Below, piece after piece: positions 42,665 through 51,509 of a stretch of 64,000 nt of DNA (its first letter is position 1; every line of letters begins with the position of its first letter). Both the position numbers and the translations under genes were made by a program. The stretch is from assembly GCA_900315845.1 (NCBI GenBank), contig OOHK01000002.1:1-64000 (forward strand), in the 5' to 3' direction. Source of the stretch: Candidatus Avelusimicrobium luingense. Lineage in GTDB: Bacteria > Elusimicrobiota > Elusimicrobia > Elusimicrobiales > Elusimicrobiaceae. The notes beneath the pieces are model-generated. The model searched no databases. It saw only the letters and a program-made list of their open reading frames with translations, and had not been told where the DNA came from.

Positions 42665-44613
42665 TTGATTCTTAATAACCTCATTGAATTTAAAAATATA
42701 ATTCCTATAATTGCCAAACTCCCCCCGACGGGCCAACGCCAATCGGGTTGGTGCGGCGCACTATAAAACAAAAATTCTACCCATATTAGTCCCAGTACAA
42801 CGGATAATACGGCATTGGTCAAACTGGTTTGGCGAATTTTACGGTTGATAGTTAACAGTAACGTAAGCGGATACAAATCAGACCGAGAAATCACTACATC
42901 TACCCAGTTGGCATATACATTTTGTCCCGTTTCGTACGCAATAGACATATCGGCTTTTAACAAAGCCACAATGTCGTTAAAACCATCGCCCACCATTACT
43001 ACTTTTTTGCCAAGGGCCCGTAAATTACCCACAATTTCCGCTTTCGTTTTGGGGAGCACATTGGCATTGTATTTTTGAATATTCACTTCCCCCGCCACAG
43101 CGGCAACGGCCGGTTCGTTATCCCCGGAAATAAGCAAAATTTCTTTCTTTTTCTTTTTCAAATAATCAATCGTTTCCCGGGCACCTGTACGCAAATTATC
43201 CACCAACACCAAATATCCTAAATAGACGTTATCTTTCACCACCGCGACCACAGTATGCGGAGTTTGGTAAATTTCTTTAGGTAGCGTAACGCCTTGTTCT
43301 TCCATCCAAGGAATGCGTCCGGCAAGTATCGTATGCTTTCCGTAATGTACCCGCGCACCCATACCGGGGAACAATTCCAGCGAATCGTTTTTCGGTGCTA
43401 CAATTTTTTGGGCTTGGGCATAGGTTAAAATGGCTGAAGCAAACGGGCCTTCGGCTTGTTGTTCGGCACAGGCAGCGGCTTCTAACAATTCCCTTTCTTT
43501 GAGATTAGAAACCGGGCAGACTTGTTTGACCGTTAATTTTCCATACGTCAATGTACCGGTTTTATCAAAGAACACCATATCGGCCAATGCTAATTGGGCT
43601 AAGGCATGCTCATTGTGAATCACGATTCCGTTTTTGCGGGCAAAGCACCGTGCAAAAAATACCGGAAAAATATCCGCAAACAACAGTGCCAACGGCGCGC
43701 CCAATGCAAATACTACCAATAATATTCCACTATTATACAACCACGACGAAATCCCTTGTTGCGACAATACCAACCCGTATTTAAGCCCCGCTACCAAGAC
43801 TAAAATAACCAATAGAATTGCCGAATAAGTTTCCAACGGGGACGAAAAATTACTGCGGCGCAGTTCGCTATTTTTAACGGCCTCTATCACACTCATCAGG
43901 GCGCAGACCGGCAGGGGTTTTTCCACCCGTACATAAATGGTAGATGACTTATTAATCGTTCCCGCATATACCGTATTACCGACTTGCTTATACGCCGGAA
44001 CATGGCTACCGGTCATCAATTGTTCATCTACGGAAGTATGCCCTTTACAAATAACTCCGTCACAAGGCAACCGCTCACCGGGTTGGACACAAACTTCATC
44101 ACCGGGTTTTAATTCAACAGCGAATACGCGTTGTTCTTTACCGTTCTTAAGTATCCGGCCGGATTTGGGCAAAAAATCATCTATTTTCTTAATATAAACT
44201 TTCGCCCCTTCGCGCGCACGCGTGCGCCGAATTTGCACCCAAAGAGCCATCGTTAAAAAGAACGAGACATATAAGTACAATTCCGCCACCGGGCCGATAA
44301 CAGGCACCCGTAAAAACGTATGGCATGCCGAATATAAAAATCCGGCATATACAACTACACTTACTAATAACGAAAAACCGATATGTCCGTTGCTCAAATC
44401 TTTAAACGCACTGCGCACAAAAATCGTAGCGCAAAATAACGTATTAATAAGCACTAAAATAAAGAAACTAATTTCGGAATATCGGACCGCCAATAAACAT
44501 AACATCAGGCCCAAGAGTACCATAGACAGATAAAAACGGTACACAAATACTCCGGACGGCAACTGCAAAGATGCCGGCACGAAAGGAGCACGGGCCGCTT
44601 TTGGCTGAGTCAT
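42661..44613 (-). CDS. P1B-like P-type ATPase lacking the CPC, TGE and HP motifs
   Basis: The 650-residue protein has the P1B heavy-metal ATPase layout. The phosphorylation site FFDKTGTLTYG (about residue 348), LLISGDNEPAVAA and MVGDGFNDIVALLKADMSIA are intact. Three usual motifs are altered: the membrane CPC motif reads GAP-L (VVFALGAPLALLFA), the actuator TGES reads TGSH (DEQLMTGSHVPAYKQVG), and the HP motif reads GP (AEGPFASAI). No N-terminal CxxC metal-binding domain is present. A transported ion cannot be named, and transport itself is uncertain. It follows the TPR lipoprotein gene by six bases and overlaps queF. Confidence 0.85.
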   Translation of the reverse strand: MTQPKAARAPFVPASLQLPSGVFVYRFYLSMVLLGLMLCLLAVRYSEISFFILVLINTLFCATIFVRSAFKDLSNGHIGFSLLVSVVVYAGFLYSACHTFLRVPVIGPVAELYLYVSFFLTMALWVQIRRTRAREGAKVYIKKIDDFLPKSGRILKNGKEQRVFAVELKPGDEVCVQPGERLPCDGVICKGHTSVDEQLMTGSHVPAYKQVGNTVYAGTINKSSTIYVRVEKPLPVCALMSVIEAVKNSELRRSNFSSPLETYSAILLVILVLVAGLKYGLVLSQQGISSWLYNSGILLVVFALGAPLALLFADIFPVFFARCFARKNGIVIHNEHALAQLALADMVFFDKTGTLTYGKLTVKQVCPVSNLKERELLEAAACAEQQAEGPFASAILTYAQAQKIVAPKNDSLELFPGMGARVHYGKHTILAGRIPWMEEQGVTLPKEIYQTPHTVVAVVKDNVYLGYLVLVDNLRTGARETIDYLKKKKKEILLISGDNEPAVAAVAGEVNIQKYNANVLPKTKAEIVGNLRALGKKVVMVGDGFNDIVALLKADMSIAYETGQNVYANWVDVVISRSDLYPLTLLLTINRKIRQTSLTNAVLSVVLGLIWVEFLFYSAPHQPDWRWPVGGSLAIIGIIFLNSMRLLRIK

Positions 44614-44619
44614 AAGCGT

Positions 44620-45606
44620 TTAACGTGGGAAGAAACGGTTGGCCTGCACACGGGCACGGCCTTCTTCGTTTTTCATCAAACGAATTTTGGCTTCGTAACG
44701 GCGGGCATGGGCCGGGTCTAATTTCAAGGCAACCATATAGTTAGCCGTTGCAGAGACCGGGTCTTCCACCGCAAGCATATCACCCATCAATTCGTAAGTG
44801 GGGACGTACTGATTGGCCAGTTCTTTGGAACGGGCCAACATACCTAACGCCGCATCCGTTTCCCCTTTGCGGAAAAGCAGATCGCCCATGTAATAATAGG
44901 GCAGAGCATACGAAGGTTTCAACGTAACGGCTTGTTCCAAATCGGCATACGCCTCGGCGGGATATCCCATTTTGATAAATGCACGGGCGCGTTCCAAATA
45001 GGCGCGGGCATCCGCCGGATTAAGTGAAATTAGATACGTCAAATCTTCTACGGCATTTTCATATTGCCCCATATCATAGAAGGCAAGTGCGCGGTTAAGT
45101 AAAAGCAATTGATTACGCGGACGCAAACGGGCGGCTTTATTAAAATCATCCAACGCTTCTATGGTACGGCCCAACCGGTAAAAAGCGATAGCACGGTTCA
45201 TACGGGCCGTAAAATAACGGGGTTCTAACATAAGTGCGCTGGATAACATATCCACCGCATCCAAATTGCGGCCCATATCAATATATAAGGCACCCAAGTT
45301 ATTATAGGCTTCGGCGTTATTCCCATTGATTTCCATTACTTGCAAATAATCTTGCTCGGCACGTTGGCGGTTTTTCTTACGTTCTTTGGCATCTTTCACC
45401 GGCAAGCGTTCCCAAAGTACCCCACGGTTCAAATAAGCGGCAAAATTATCGGGGTTTTGTTTGATAGCACGTGTGTAAAGTTCCACGGCTTGGTTCAGTT
45501 CGCCTTTAGACGTAGCAAACCGCGCCTCTTTGAATAATTCTTTATCGGAACTACCGCACGCTGCCGCGCACACACAAGCAATTACACCTAAAAATAGTTT
45601 TTTCAT
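44620..45606 (-). CDS. TPR lipoprotein
   Basis: The 328-residue protein has a lipoprotein signal (MKKLFLGVIACVCAAACGSS, lipidated Cys near residue 17) and about eight TPR units, such as AVELYTRAIKQNPDNFAAYL, AEAYNNLGALYIDMGRNLDA and ALPYYYMGDLLFRKGETDAA. It probably scaffolds an envelope complex. Its start overlaps the stop of lspA, the signal peptidase that would process it. GGAGG precedes the ATG. Confidence 0.85.
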   Translation of the reverse strand: MKKLFLGVIACVCAAACGSSDKELFKEARFATSKGELNQAVELYTRAIKQNPDNFAAYLNRGVLWERLPVKDAKERKKNRQRAEQDYLQVMEINGNNAEAYNNLGALYIDMGRNLDAVDMLSSALMLEPRYFTARMNRAIAFYRLGRTIEALDDFNKAARLRPRNQLLLLNRALAFYDMGQYENAVEDLTYLISLNPADARAYLERARAFIKMGYPAEAYADLEQAVTLKPSYALPYYYMGDLLFRKGETDAALGMLARSKELANQYVPTYELMGDMLAVEDPVSATANYMVALKLDPAHARRYEAKIRLMKNEEGRARVQANRFFPR

Positions 45607-46106
45607 TTTTCCTCCCGTTTTGGTTTTTTATGAAAAATCAAAGAAATCACAAATAACGCACCACCGATGGTAATGGCACTATCGGCCACATTAAAAACCG
45701 GCCAAACTAAAAAATCTAAGAAGTCCACTACATACCCTAATGTTATTCTATCATAAAGATTGCCAAATGCACCTGCTAAAATCAATACACTTCCCCATTT
45801 GACAAGGTTTCCTTGCGCGCAAAGATCTTTCCAACTGTGTATAATGTAACCGATAATCACCAGCATGACCACAATCAAAAGGCCGTTTGCCCCTTGGAAC
45901 GAGCCAAATGCCGCGCCCGTATTTTCCACATACCGCAAGTGAAAAAACGGAAACACAACGATAGGATTTTCCGTTAAAAATACTTGGGCTAGCACCTTGC
46001 TGATGCGATCAGCCGCCAACACAAAAGCCACTACCCACAATACCGGGGTATTTTCGGCTGTCCACTTTTTTAATGTTTGCCAACTTTTACGCACCAACGG
46101 GTTCAC
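45603..46106 (-). CDS. lspA: lipoprotein signal peptidase (signal peptidase II)
   Basis: LspA cleaves prolipoproteins. The protein has the two catalytic Asp regions: FGNLYDRITLGYVVDFLDF and VFNVADSAITIGG, plus an early ADRISKVLAQ and FHLRYVENTGAAFGSFQG, and four membrane helices. The start is uncertain: no ATG fits, and GTG at 46106, TTG at 46097 or GTG at 46094 lie within the ileS 3' end behind GAGGAG. ileS and lspA are adjacent in many bacteria. Confidence 0.9.
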   Translation of the reverse strand: MNPLVRKSWQTLKKWTAENTPVLWVVAFVLAADRISKVLAQVFLTENPIVVFPFFHLRYVENTGAAFGSFQGANGLLIVVMLVIIGYIIHSWKDLCAQGNLVKWGSVLILAGAFGNLYDRITLGYVVDFLDFLVWPVFNVADSAITIGGALFVISLIFHKKPKREEK

Positions 46107-48903
46107 TCTCCTCAACCGATAATCCTTCGCGGGTTAAGACTTCTTCGCAACGTCCGCAAATATCCTGGTGTGCATGTGTGCCGACGTCCTCTTTCCATTG
46201 CCAGCAACGAGCACATTTCGTACCTTTAGCGTGGACAACTTCCACCGACAGTTCTTCCCCACCGTCTGCAATTTCTACCGCAGACACAATGGCAATTTCC
46301 GGCCATAACGCTTGGGTATCTTGTAAAAATTTACGTATTTCTTCATTAGATGTTTTGAACACTACGCACGCTTCTAATGAGGAGCCGATTACGCCTTTTT
46401 GCCGCGCTTCTTCCAAGGTTTTTTGGATGATTTCGCGCACTTGGCGGATACGGTTCCATTTTTCTTCCAATTTCACATCCGGCACGAGGGAAGCGTTTGC
46501 CGGCATATTGGACAAGAATATGCTTTGCGGCAAGGTGCGCCCGAGCGCGGTTTTGCGTATTTCCTGCCACGCTTCTTCCGCGGTAAAAGAAAGTACCGGC
46601 GCCATTAACTGCAGCAACGTAACCGCAATTTCGGCCAACACCGTTTGGGCACTGCGCCGCGCCGGAGCGTTAACGCCTTGTGTATAAAGACGATCTTTAG
46701 ACGCGTCCAACATAAACGACGACAAATCTAAAATACAAAAATCGGTAATGGCGCGCATAGCCCGGCGGAAATTAAATTCCGCATATCCGTTATGAACTTC
46801 TTCAATCAGCGTATTTAACCGCCCAAGCATATATTTATCCATTTCGGTTAATTCTTTGGCATTTACGCGGTGGATATCCGGATCGTAATCGGATAAATTC
46901 CCCAGTGCATAGCGTACCGTATTGCGGATTTTGCGGTAAGTATCAATCGGTCCGCCCAAGATTTCTTCGCTAATGCGTACGTCGCCTTGGTAATCGGAGA
47001 ACGATACCCACAAGCGCAAGATATCGGCGCCGTATTTGTTGATAACATCTTCCGGATCTACGGCATTGCCGGCCGATTTGTGCATCGGGCGGCCATCACC
47101 GTCTAGCACCATACCGTGCGTCAAAATTGTTTTGAACGGCGCGGTCCCTTCTAACGTATAAGACGGAATATAAGAACTTTGGAACCAACCGCGGTGTTGG
47201 TCGGAACCTTCGGAATAGACGTCGGCCGGAAAATCTAAGCCGCGGTCTTTTAATACCGCCGCCCACGACACACCGGAATCAAGCCATACGTCTAAAATAT
47301 CGGTTTCTTTTCTAAATTCGCGGCTACCGCATTCACAGGTATAATTTTCCGGCACGAGTTTTTCCACCGGATCAATAAACCAAAAATCGGAGCCTTCCTT
47401 CATCGCGCGGGCTTTGATAAATTCAAACAAGTCGTGATTTACTTGCGGTTTGCCGCATTTTTTGCAGTACACCACCGCAACCGGGGTTCCCCAAAACCGC
47501 TGACGCGATAAACACCAATCGGGGCGCAACCCAATCATGGCGCGCATACGTTCTTGTCCGCCGGCGGGATAAAATTTGACATTTTGTAAATTGTCCATTA
47601 ATTTTTGGCGAAGTCCGTCTTTATCAATAGACATAAACCACTGTTCCGTAGCCCGGAAAATAATGGGATTATGACACCGCCAACAATGTGGATAACTGTG
47701 TACGATTTCCTGTTCTTTGATAAGTGCACCGAGTTCGTCCAATTTCTTAACCATTAAGGGGTTCGCGTCAAACACGTGCATCCCTTCAAAAACGCCCGCA
47801 TCTTTGGTATAGCACCCTTTTTCATCTACCGGGCAAACCGTTTCTAATTTCCATTGTTTGCCGGCTTGGGCGTCTTCTTCCCCGTGACCGGGAGCAATAT
47901 GAACCACCCCCACCCCGGCATCCATAGTTACAAAATCCGTCCAAATGACCGGATTTTCTTTGTGCGTTAAAGGGTGGTAGTATTTCATACCGACGAGTTT
48001 TTCACCGGGCACACAACCCACCTGCGTACAATCAAGTTCGGTGTTTTTCAAAAATTCTTCGGCCAGTTTTTCCGCCGCAATATAATATTCGCCTGTATGG
48101 TTATCTTTCAAAATAGCGTAATCTTCCGTATTGGATACGGCAGCGGCAACGTTAGCGGGAATCGTCCACGGGGTGGTCGTCCAGACCGCTAAATTAACGG
48201 GTTTTGTGTAGTCCAAATCGCCCAAAATTTCTTTACTGGGATTTACCAACTTAAAGCGCAAGTAAATAGACGGCGACGAAATATCTTGATATTCCGTTTC
48301 CGCATCGGCCAAAGCCGTTTCACAATGGGCACACCACGTAATGGTTTTTTGCCCTTTATAGACGTATCCTTTTTCAATAAGGTCCAAGAAAGCCCCCACG
48401 GTAATGCCTTCATACCGCGGCGACATCGTCAAATAAGGGTTATCCCAATCGGCTTGAACGCCTAAACGTTTGAATCCTTGGCGTTGCAAGTCAATAAATT
48501 TAGCGGCAAATTCGCGCGCCCGTTTGCGAAAAGCGGGGATATCGGTAATGTGTTTTTTATCTTGTTTAAGTTCTTTTAAGAGCGCCTGTTCAATGGGCAA
48601 ACCATGGCAGTCCCACCCCGGCACATAAGGCGTATAGTGCCCGGTCATCGCGCGTGATTTTAAGATGATATCTTTAATGGTTTTATCTAAAGCGTGTCCG
48701 ATATGAATTTTGCCGTTAGCGTAGGGCGGCCCGTCGTGCAAGACAAAGTGTTTGCCTTGCTCGTTTTTCTTGAGCATGGCTTCGTAAAGGTTAATAGATT
48801 TCCAAAAATCTAAAATTTTCGGTTCTTTTTGCGCCAAACCCGCGCGCATCGGAAAATCGGTTTTGGGCAACAAAACCGTATGGGAATATTTATTTTTTGC
48901 CAT
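46087..48903 (-). CDS. ileS: isoleucyl-tRNA synthetase
   Basis: The 938-residue class I synthetase has DGPPYANGKIHIGHALDKT (HIGH motif near residue 60), the connective editing domain (WTTTPWTIPANVAAAVSNTE), WLDSGVSWAAV, the KMSKS-type loop written PMHKSAGNAVDP, and a C-terminal zinc finger (CARCWQWKEDVG ... CGRCEEVL). The ATG at 48903 follows GGAG by 10 bases. It heads a six-gene operon with a TATAAT box at 48936-48941. Confidence 0.97.
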   Translation of the reverse strand: MAKNKYSHTVLLPKTDFPMRAGLAQKEPKILDFWKSINLYEAMLKKNEQGKHFVLHDGPPYANGKIHIGHALDKTIKDIILKSRAMTGHYTPYVPGWDCHGLPIEQALLKELKQDKKHITDIPAFRKRAREFAAKFIDLQRQGFKRLGVQADWDNPYLTMSPRYEGITVGAFLDLIEKGYVYKGQKTITWCAHCETALADAETEYQDISSPSIYLRFKLVNPSKEILGDLDYTKPVNLAVWTTTPWTIPANVAAAVSNTEDYAILKDNHTGEYYIAAEKLAEEFLKNTELDCTQVGCVPGEKLVGMKYYHPLTHKENPVIWTDFVTMDAGVGVVHIAPGHGEEDAQAGKQWKLETVCPVDEKGCYTKDAGVFEGMHVFDANPLMVKKLDELGALIKEQEIVHSYPHCWRCHNPIIFRATEQWFMSIDKDGLRQKLMDNLQNVKFYPAGGQERMRAMIGLRPDWCLSRQRFWGTPVAVVYCKKCGKPQVNHDLFEFIKARAMKEGSDFWFIDPVEKLVPENYTCECGSREFRKETDILDVWLDSGVSWAAVLKDRGLDFPADVYSEGSDQHRGWFQSSYIPSYTLEGTAPFKTILTHGMVLDGDGRPMHKSAGNAVDPEDVINKYGADILRLWVSFSDYQGDVRISEEILGGPIDTYRKIRNTVRYALGNLSDYDPDIHRVNAKELTEMDKYMLGRLNTLIEEVHNGYAEFNFRRAMRAITDFCILDLSSFMLDASKDRLYTQGVNAPARRSAQTVLAEIAVTLLQLMAPVLSFTAEEAWQEIRKTALGRTLPQSIFLSNMPANASLVPDVKLEEKWNRIRQVREIIQKTLEEARQKGVIGSSLEACVVFKTSNEEIRKFLQDTQALWPEIAIVSAVEIADGGEELSVEVVHAKGTKCARCWQWKEDVGTHAHQDICGRCEEVLTREGLSVEESEPVGA

Positions 48904-48935
48904 GGTATAAAACTCCAATAAAGAATATTTCTTAT

Positions 48936-48941
48936 ATTATA
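48936..48941 (-). promoter_or_regulatory. -10 box TATAAT of the ileS operon
   Basis: On the minus strand TTTTCTATAATATAAG lies about 33 bases before the ileS ATG, leaving a short leader. Confidence 0.55.
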
Positions 48942-48970
48942 GAAAATTTTACGCGCGTGTACGAGAAGAA

Positions 48971-49000
48971 ATAAGCCGGGAAGTTATTCCCCGGCTATTT
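48971..49000 (-). terminator. hairpin at the end of the DtxR/MntR-type gene
   Basis: AGCCGGGGAA can pair with TTCCCGGCTT on the minus strand; the stem includes the stop codon and is followed by ATTTCTTC, a weak T-tract. Confidence 0.5.
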
Positions 49001-49361
49001 TGTGCAAATAGGCGTGGAGTTTTTCTAACGTTTCTTTGCTAACGGCGTGTTCCATTTTACACGCGTCCATATCGGCGGTTTTAGGGGTAACGCCCAATAC
49101 TTGCGTCAAAAAGCGGCTCAAAATAGCGTGGCGTTTTTTAACATCTTGCGCCGCGCGGCGACCTTTGGGGGTCAGTTTAATTCCGCCGTAAGGCTGGTGA
49201 GTTACGTAGCCGTTTTCGGCCAGCAGTTTCATAGCGCCCGTTACGCTGGGCGTTTTAACCCCCAGCAAATCGCGAATATCACTTACGCGGGCAATGCCTT
49301 GGTCGTTGGCGCAGAACAAAACGGCTTCTACGTAATCTTCCATATTAGCAGATAATTTCAT
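48984..49361 (-). CDS. DtxR/MntR-family metal-dependent regulator
   Basis: The 125-residue protein has an N-terminal winged helix (NMEDYVEAVLFCANDQGIAR, VKTPSVTGAMKLLAENGYVT) and the metal-binding dimerisation segment with DACKMEHAVSKETLEKLHAYL, as in MntR/IdeR. It lacks the SH3-like third domain, matching short MntR-type proteins. It probably represses metal uptake genes in response to Mn or Fe; no target is evident nearby. A TACACT box lies seven bases before the ATG and no RBS is seen. Confidence 0.87.
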   Translation of the reverse strand: MKLSANMEDYVEAVLFCANDQGIARVSDIRDLLGVKTPSVTGAMKLLAENGYVTHQPYGGIKLTPKGRRAAQDVKKRHAILSRFLTQVLGVTPKTADMDACKMEHAVSKETLEKLHAYLHKIAGE

Positions 49362-49368
49362 ATTAAGT

Positions 49369-49374
49369 AGTGTA
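49369..49374 (-). promoter_or_regulatory. -10 box TACACT seven bases before the ATG at 49361 (near-leaderless)
   Basis: On the minus strand GTTACACT is followed by ACTTAAT and ATG, one base more than the six-base spacing of the other cases. Confidence 0.5.
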
Positions 49375-49432
49375 ACATATTTTTTACCGCTTGAAATAAT
49401 TTTGCAGGCTACCTTTTCCTAACATTAAATAG

Positions 49433-49438
49433 TATAAT
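49433..49438 (+). promoter_or_regulatory. -10 box TATAAT of gdhA
   Basis: AAATAGTATAATAAAC stands about 35 bases before the gdhA ATG, which has a normal RBS. Confidence 0.55.
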
Positions 49439-49472
49439 AAACATAGTTGTTATTATAACCAGAGGAGTGTGT

Positions 49473-50822
49473 ATGGATATTCATGCCTATACAGCGGACT
49501 TCTTAGAAGCCCAAGAAAAGAAAGATCCCGGCCAAAAAGTATTTCTTCAGGCCGTTAAAGAAGTAGTCAGCACGTTGCACCCGGTGTTGGAGCAAAACCC
49601 GGTCTATATTAAAGAAAAGATTTTGGAACGTTTGGTAGAACCGGAACGCATCATCAGTTTCCGCGTACCGTGGCAAGACGATAAAGGCGAAATTCACGTC
49701 AACCGCGGCTACCGCGTTCAATTCAACAGTGCTATTGGGCCGTACAAAGGCGGTATCCGCTTTCATACGTCCGTTACGCAAGACTCATTGAAATTTTTAG
49801 CGTTTGAACAAACCTTCAAAAACAGTTTAACCACGTTGCCCTTAGGCGGCGGTAAAGGCGGAAGCGACTTTGATGCCCGCGGCAAATCCGACGGCGAAGT
49901 GATGCGCTTTTGCCACTCATTTATGAACGAACTCTATCGCCACATCGGTTATCACACGGACGTGCCCGCCGGAGATTTAGGTTGCGGTGCGCGCGAAATC
50001 GGTTATATGTACGGTCAATACAAAAAACTGACCGACGTTTTTACGGGTACTTTTACCGGTAAAAAACCGAATTGGGGCGGCAGCCTTTTACGTCCGGAAG
50101 CCACCGGCTACGGTGTAGCGTACTTCACGCAAAACATGCTTGCTACCAAAAATGACAGCGTCAAAGGTAAAACCTGCATTGTTTCCGGTACCGGCAACGT
50201 AGGTATTCACGCTATTGAAAAATTAACCGAACTGGGCGGTAAAGTCGTTGGGTTTATGGACTATGACGGCAGCGTCTATGACAAAGACGGCGTAGATGCC
50301 GAAAAACTCGCGTTCTTAAAAGAACTCGTATTTGTCCGCCGCGGCAGTTTGAAGGAATATGTCAAAAAATTCCCGAAAGCCGAATTTAGACCCGGCAAAA
50401 AAACGTGGGATATCCCGTGCGATATCGCCTGCCCGACCGCTTGCGAAAACGAACTGCACGGCGACGACGCCAAAACCTTACTTAAAAACGGTTGCAAATG
50501 CGTATGCGAAGGCTCTAACATGCCTTGCACGCCCGAAGCCATTGAAGCGTTCCAAGCCGCCGGAATTTTGTACTCCCCCGGCAAAGCCTCTAACGCGGGC
50601 GGGGTAGCCGTTTCCGGGTTGGAAATGACGCAAAACTCCATGCGCCTGTATTGGACGCGCGAAGAAGTGGACCAATACTTGCACCGCATTATGAACAGCA
50701 TTCACAACAGTTGTTTGGAAGCCGCCGAAATGTACGGCATGAAAGGCAACTATATGGCCGGCGCGAACATCGCGGGCTTCAAAAAAGTCGCCGATTCTAT
50801 GCTGGACCAAGGGTTGGTATAA
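49473..50822 (+). CDS. gdhA: NADP-type glutamate dehydrogenase
   Basis: GdhA interconverts 2-oxoglutarate plus ammonia and glutamate. The 449-residue hexameric-type enzyme has YKGGIRFHTSVTQDSLKFLA, LPLGGGKGGSDFDARGKSDG, HTDVPAGDLGCGAREIGYMYG and the coenzyme loop SGTGNVGIHAIEKL. Length and the K-S-D-E pattern fit the NADP-dependent small GDHs. AGAGGAG precedes the ATG at 49473. It is monocistronic and, with transaminases, could recycle reductant during sugar fermentation. Confidence 0.95.
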   Translation: MDIHAYTADFLEAQEKKDPGQKVFLQAVKEVVSTLHPVLEQNPVYIKEKILERLVEPERIISFRVPWQDDKGEIHVNRGYRVQFNSAIGPYKGGIRFHTSVTQDSLKFLAFEQTFKNSLTTLPLGGGKGGSDFDARGKSDGEVMRFCHSFMNELYRHIGYHTDVPAGDLGCGAREIGYMYGQYKKLTDVFTGTFTGKKPNWGGSLLRPEATGYGVAYFTQNMLATKNDSVKGKTCIVSGTGNVGIHAIEKLTELGGKVVGFMDYDGSVYDKDGVDAEKLAFLKELVFVRRGSLKEYVKKFPKAEFRPGKKTWDIPCDIACPTACENELHGDDAKTLLKNGCKCVCEGSNMPCTPEAIEAFQAAGILYSPGKASNAGGVAVSGLEMTQNSMRLYWTREEVDQYLHRIMNSIHNSCLEAAEMYGMKGNYMAGANIAGFKKVADSMLDQGLV

Positions 50823-50849
50823 GCAATAAATGCTAAAAGATTAGATGTA

Positions 50850-50880
50850 AAAACTCCCGCTCGTTTGAGCGGGAGTTTTT
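50850..50880 (+). terminator. terminator of gdhA
   Basis: AAAACTCCCGCTC pairs with GAGCGGGAGTTTTT. Confidence 0.9.
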
Positions 50881-50913
50881 AGTGTTCTATTGCCCGTCCG
50901 GCAAGGACTTTGC

Positions 50914-50919
50914 TACAAT
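50914..50919 (+). promoter_or_regulatory. extended -10 (TGC TACAAT) six bases before the ATG at 50926 (leaderless)
   Basis: TTGCTACAAT is followed by AAATTT and ATG. A possible -35 (TTGCCC, 50890-50895) lies 18 bases upstream, giving the best complete promoter among the leaderless set. Confidence 0.65.
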
Positions 50920-50925
50920 AAATTT

Positions 50926-51492
50926 ATGCAAGTAAAAATAAATATAGACGGCGGTTCGCGCGGCAATCCCGGTCCGGGGGCGTCGGCGTATGTGATTTGC
51001 GATCTAAACGGTAAAATTTTGGCGCAAGAAGGGCATTTCATGGCTCACTGTACCAACAATCAGGCCGAATATACCGCCTTAAAGTTGGCACTTATCAAAT
51101 CAAAAGAACTAGGTGCCACAGAATTATTTATTGAATCAGATTCTTTGTTACTTGTTAAACAATTTGTAGGGGAATATAAGATAAAAAACCCCGATTTGGC
51201 CGCGCGCATGGTGGTTATTCGCCGGTTAGCCGAATCGTTTTCCATCCACATTAAACACGTCTTGCGCGAGTTCAACAAAGCCCCGGACGCACTTGCTAAC
51301 AAAGCCATGGACGCCAAACAATCCTTAGGCTTTAATCCCATCAAACACTTGCCCGAAGACGCTGAAATTTTAGCCGTACCGCAAACCGGCAATACGGTTA
51401 ACGGGGTAGAAGTAAAACCGGTAGTACGCAAGCCGGCTCAATCTGCCAAAAAACAACACCCCGAGCCACCCAGTTTATTCGGCGATTTCTAA
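50926..51492 (+). CDS. ribonuclease HI-family protein
   Basis: The 188-residue protein has the RNase H fold with the four acidic residues: NIDGGSRGNPGPGASAYVI (Asp), NNQAEYTALKLAL (Glu), LFIESDSLLLVKQF (Asp) and NKAPDALANKAMD (Asp). It degrades RNA of RNA-DNA hybrids, or belongs to the related single-domain RNase H-like family. The C-terminal 50 residues are a non-conserved Pro/Lys-rich tail ending EPPSLFGDF. It lies directly upstream of rnpB. Confidence 0.87.
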   Translation: MQVKINIDGGSRGNPGPGASAYVICDLNGKILAQEGHFMAHCTNNQAEYTALKLALIKSKELGATELFIESDSLLLVKQFVGEYKIKNPDLAARMVVIRRLAESFSIHIKHVLREFNKAPDALANKAMDAKQSLGFNPIKHLPEDAEILAVPQTGNTVNGVEVKPVVRKPAQSAKKQHPEPPSLFGDF

Positions 51493-51497
51493 TTTGA

Positions 51498-51503
51498 TAC
51501 AAT
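51498..51503 (+). promoter_or_regulatory. extended -10 (TGA TACAAT) of rnpB
   Basis: TTTGATACAAT is followed by ATATAT; the RNA's 5' pairing strand (AGGACGGTC) begins right after these six bases. It fixes the distance between the -10 box and +1 in this organism. Confidence 0.7.
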
Positions 51504-51509
51504 ATATAT

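Noticed and set aside
42665-42742. N-terminal extension of QueF of 26 residues
   Set aside because: The extension lies within the ATPase 3' end; the family starts near the ATG at 42664, which overlaps the ATPase stop as ATGA.
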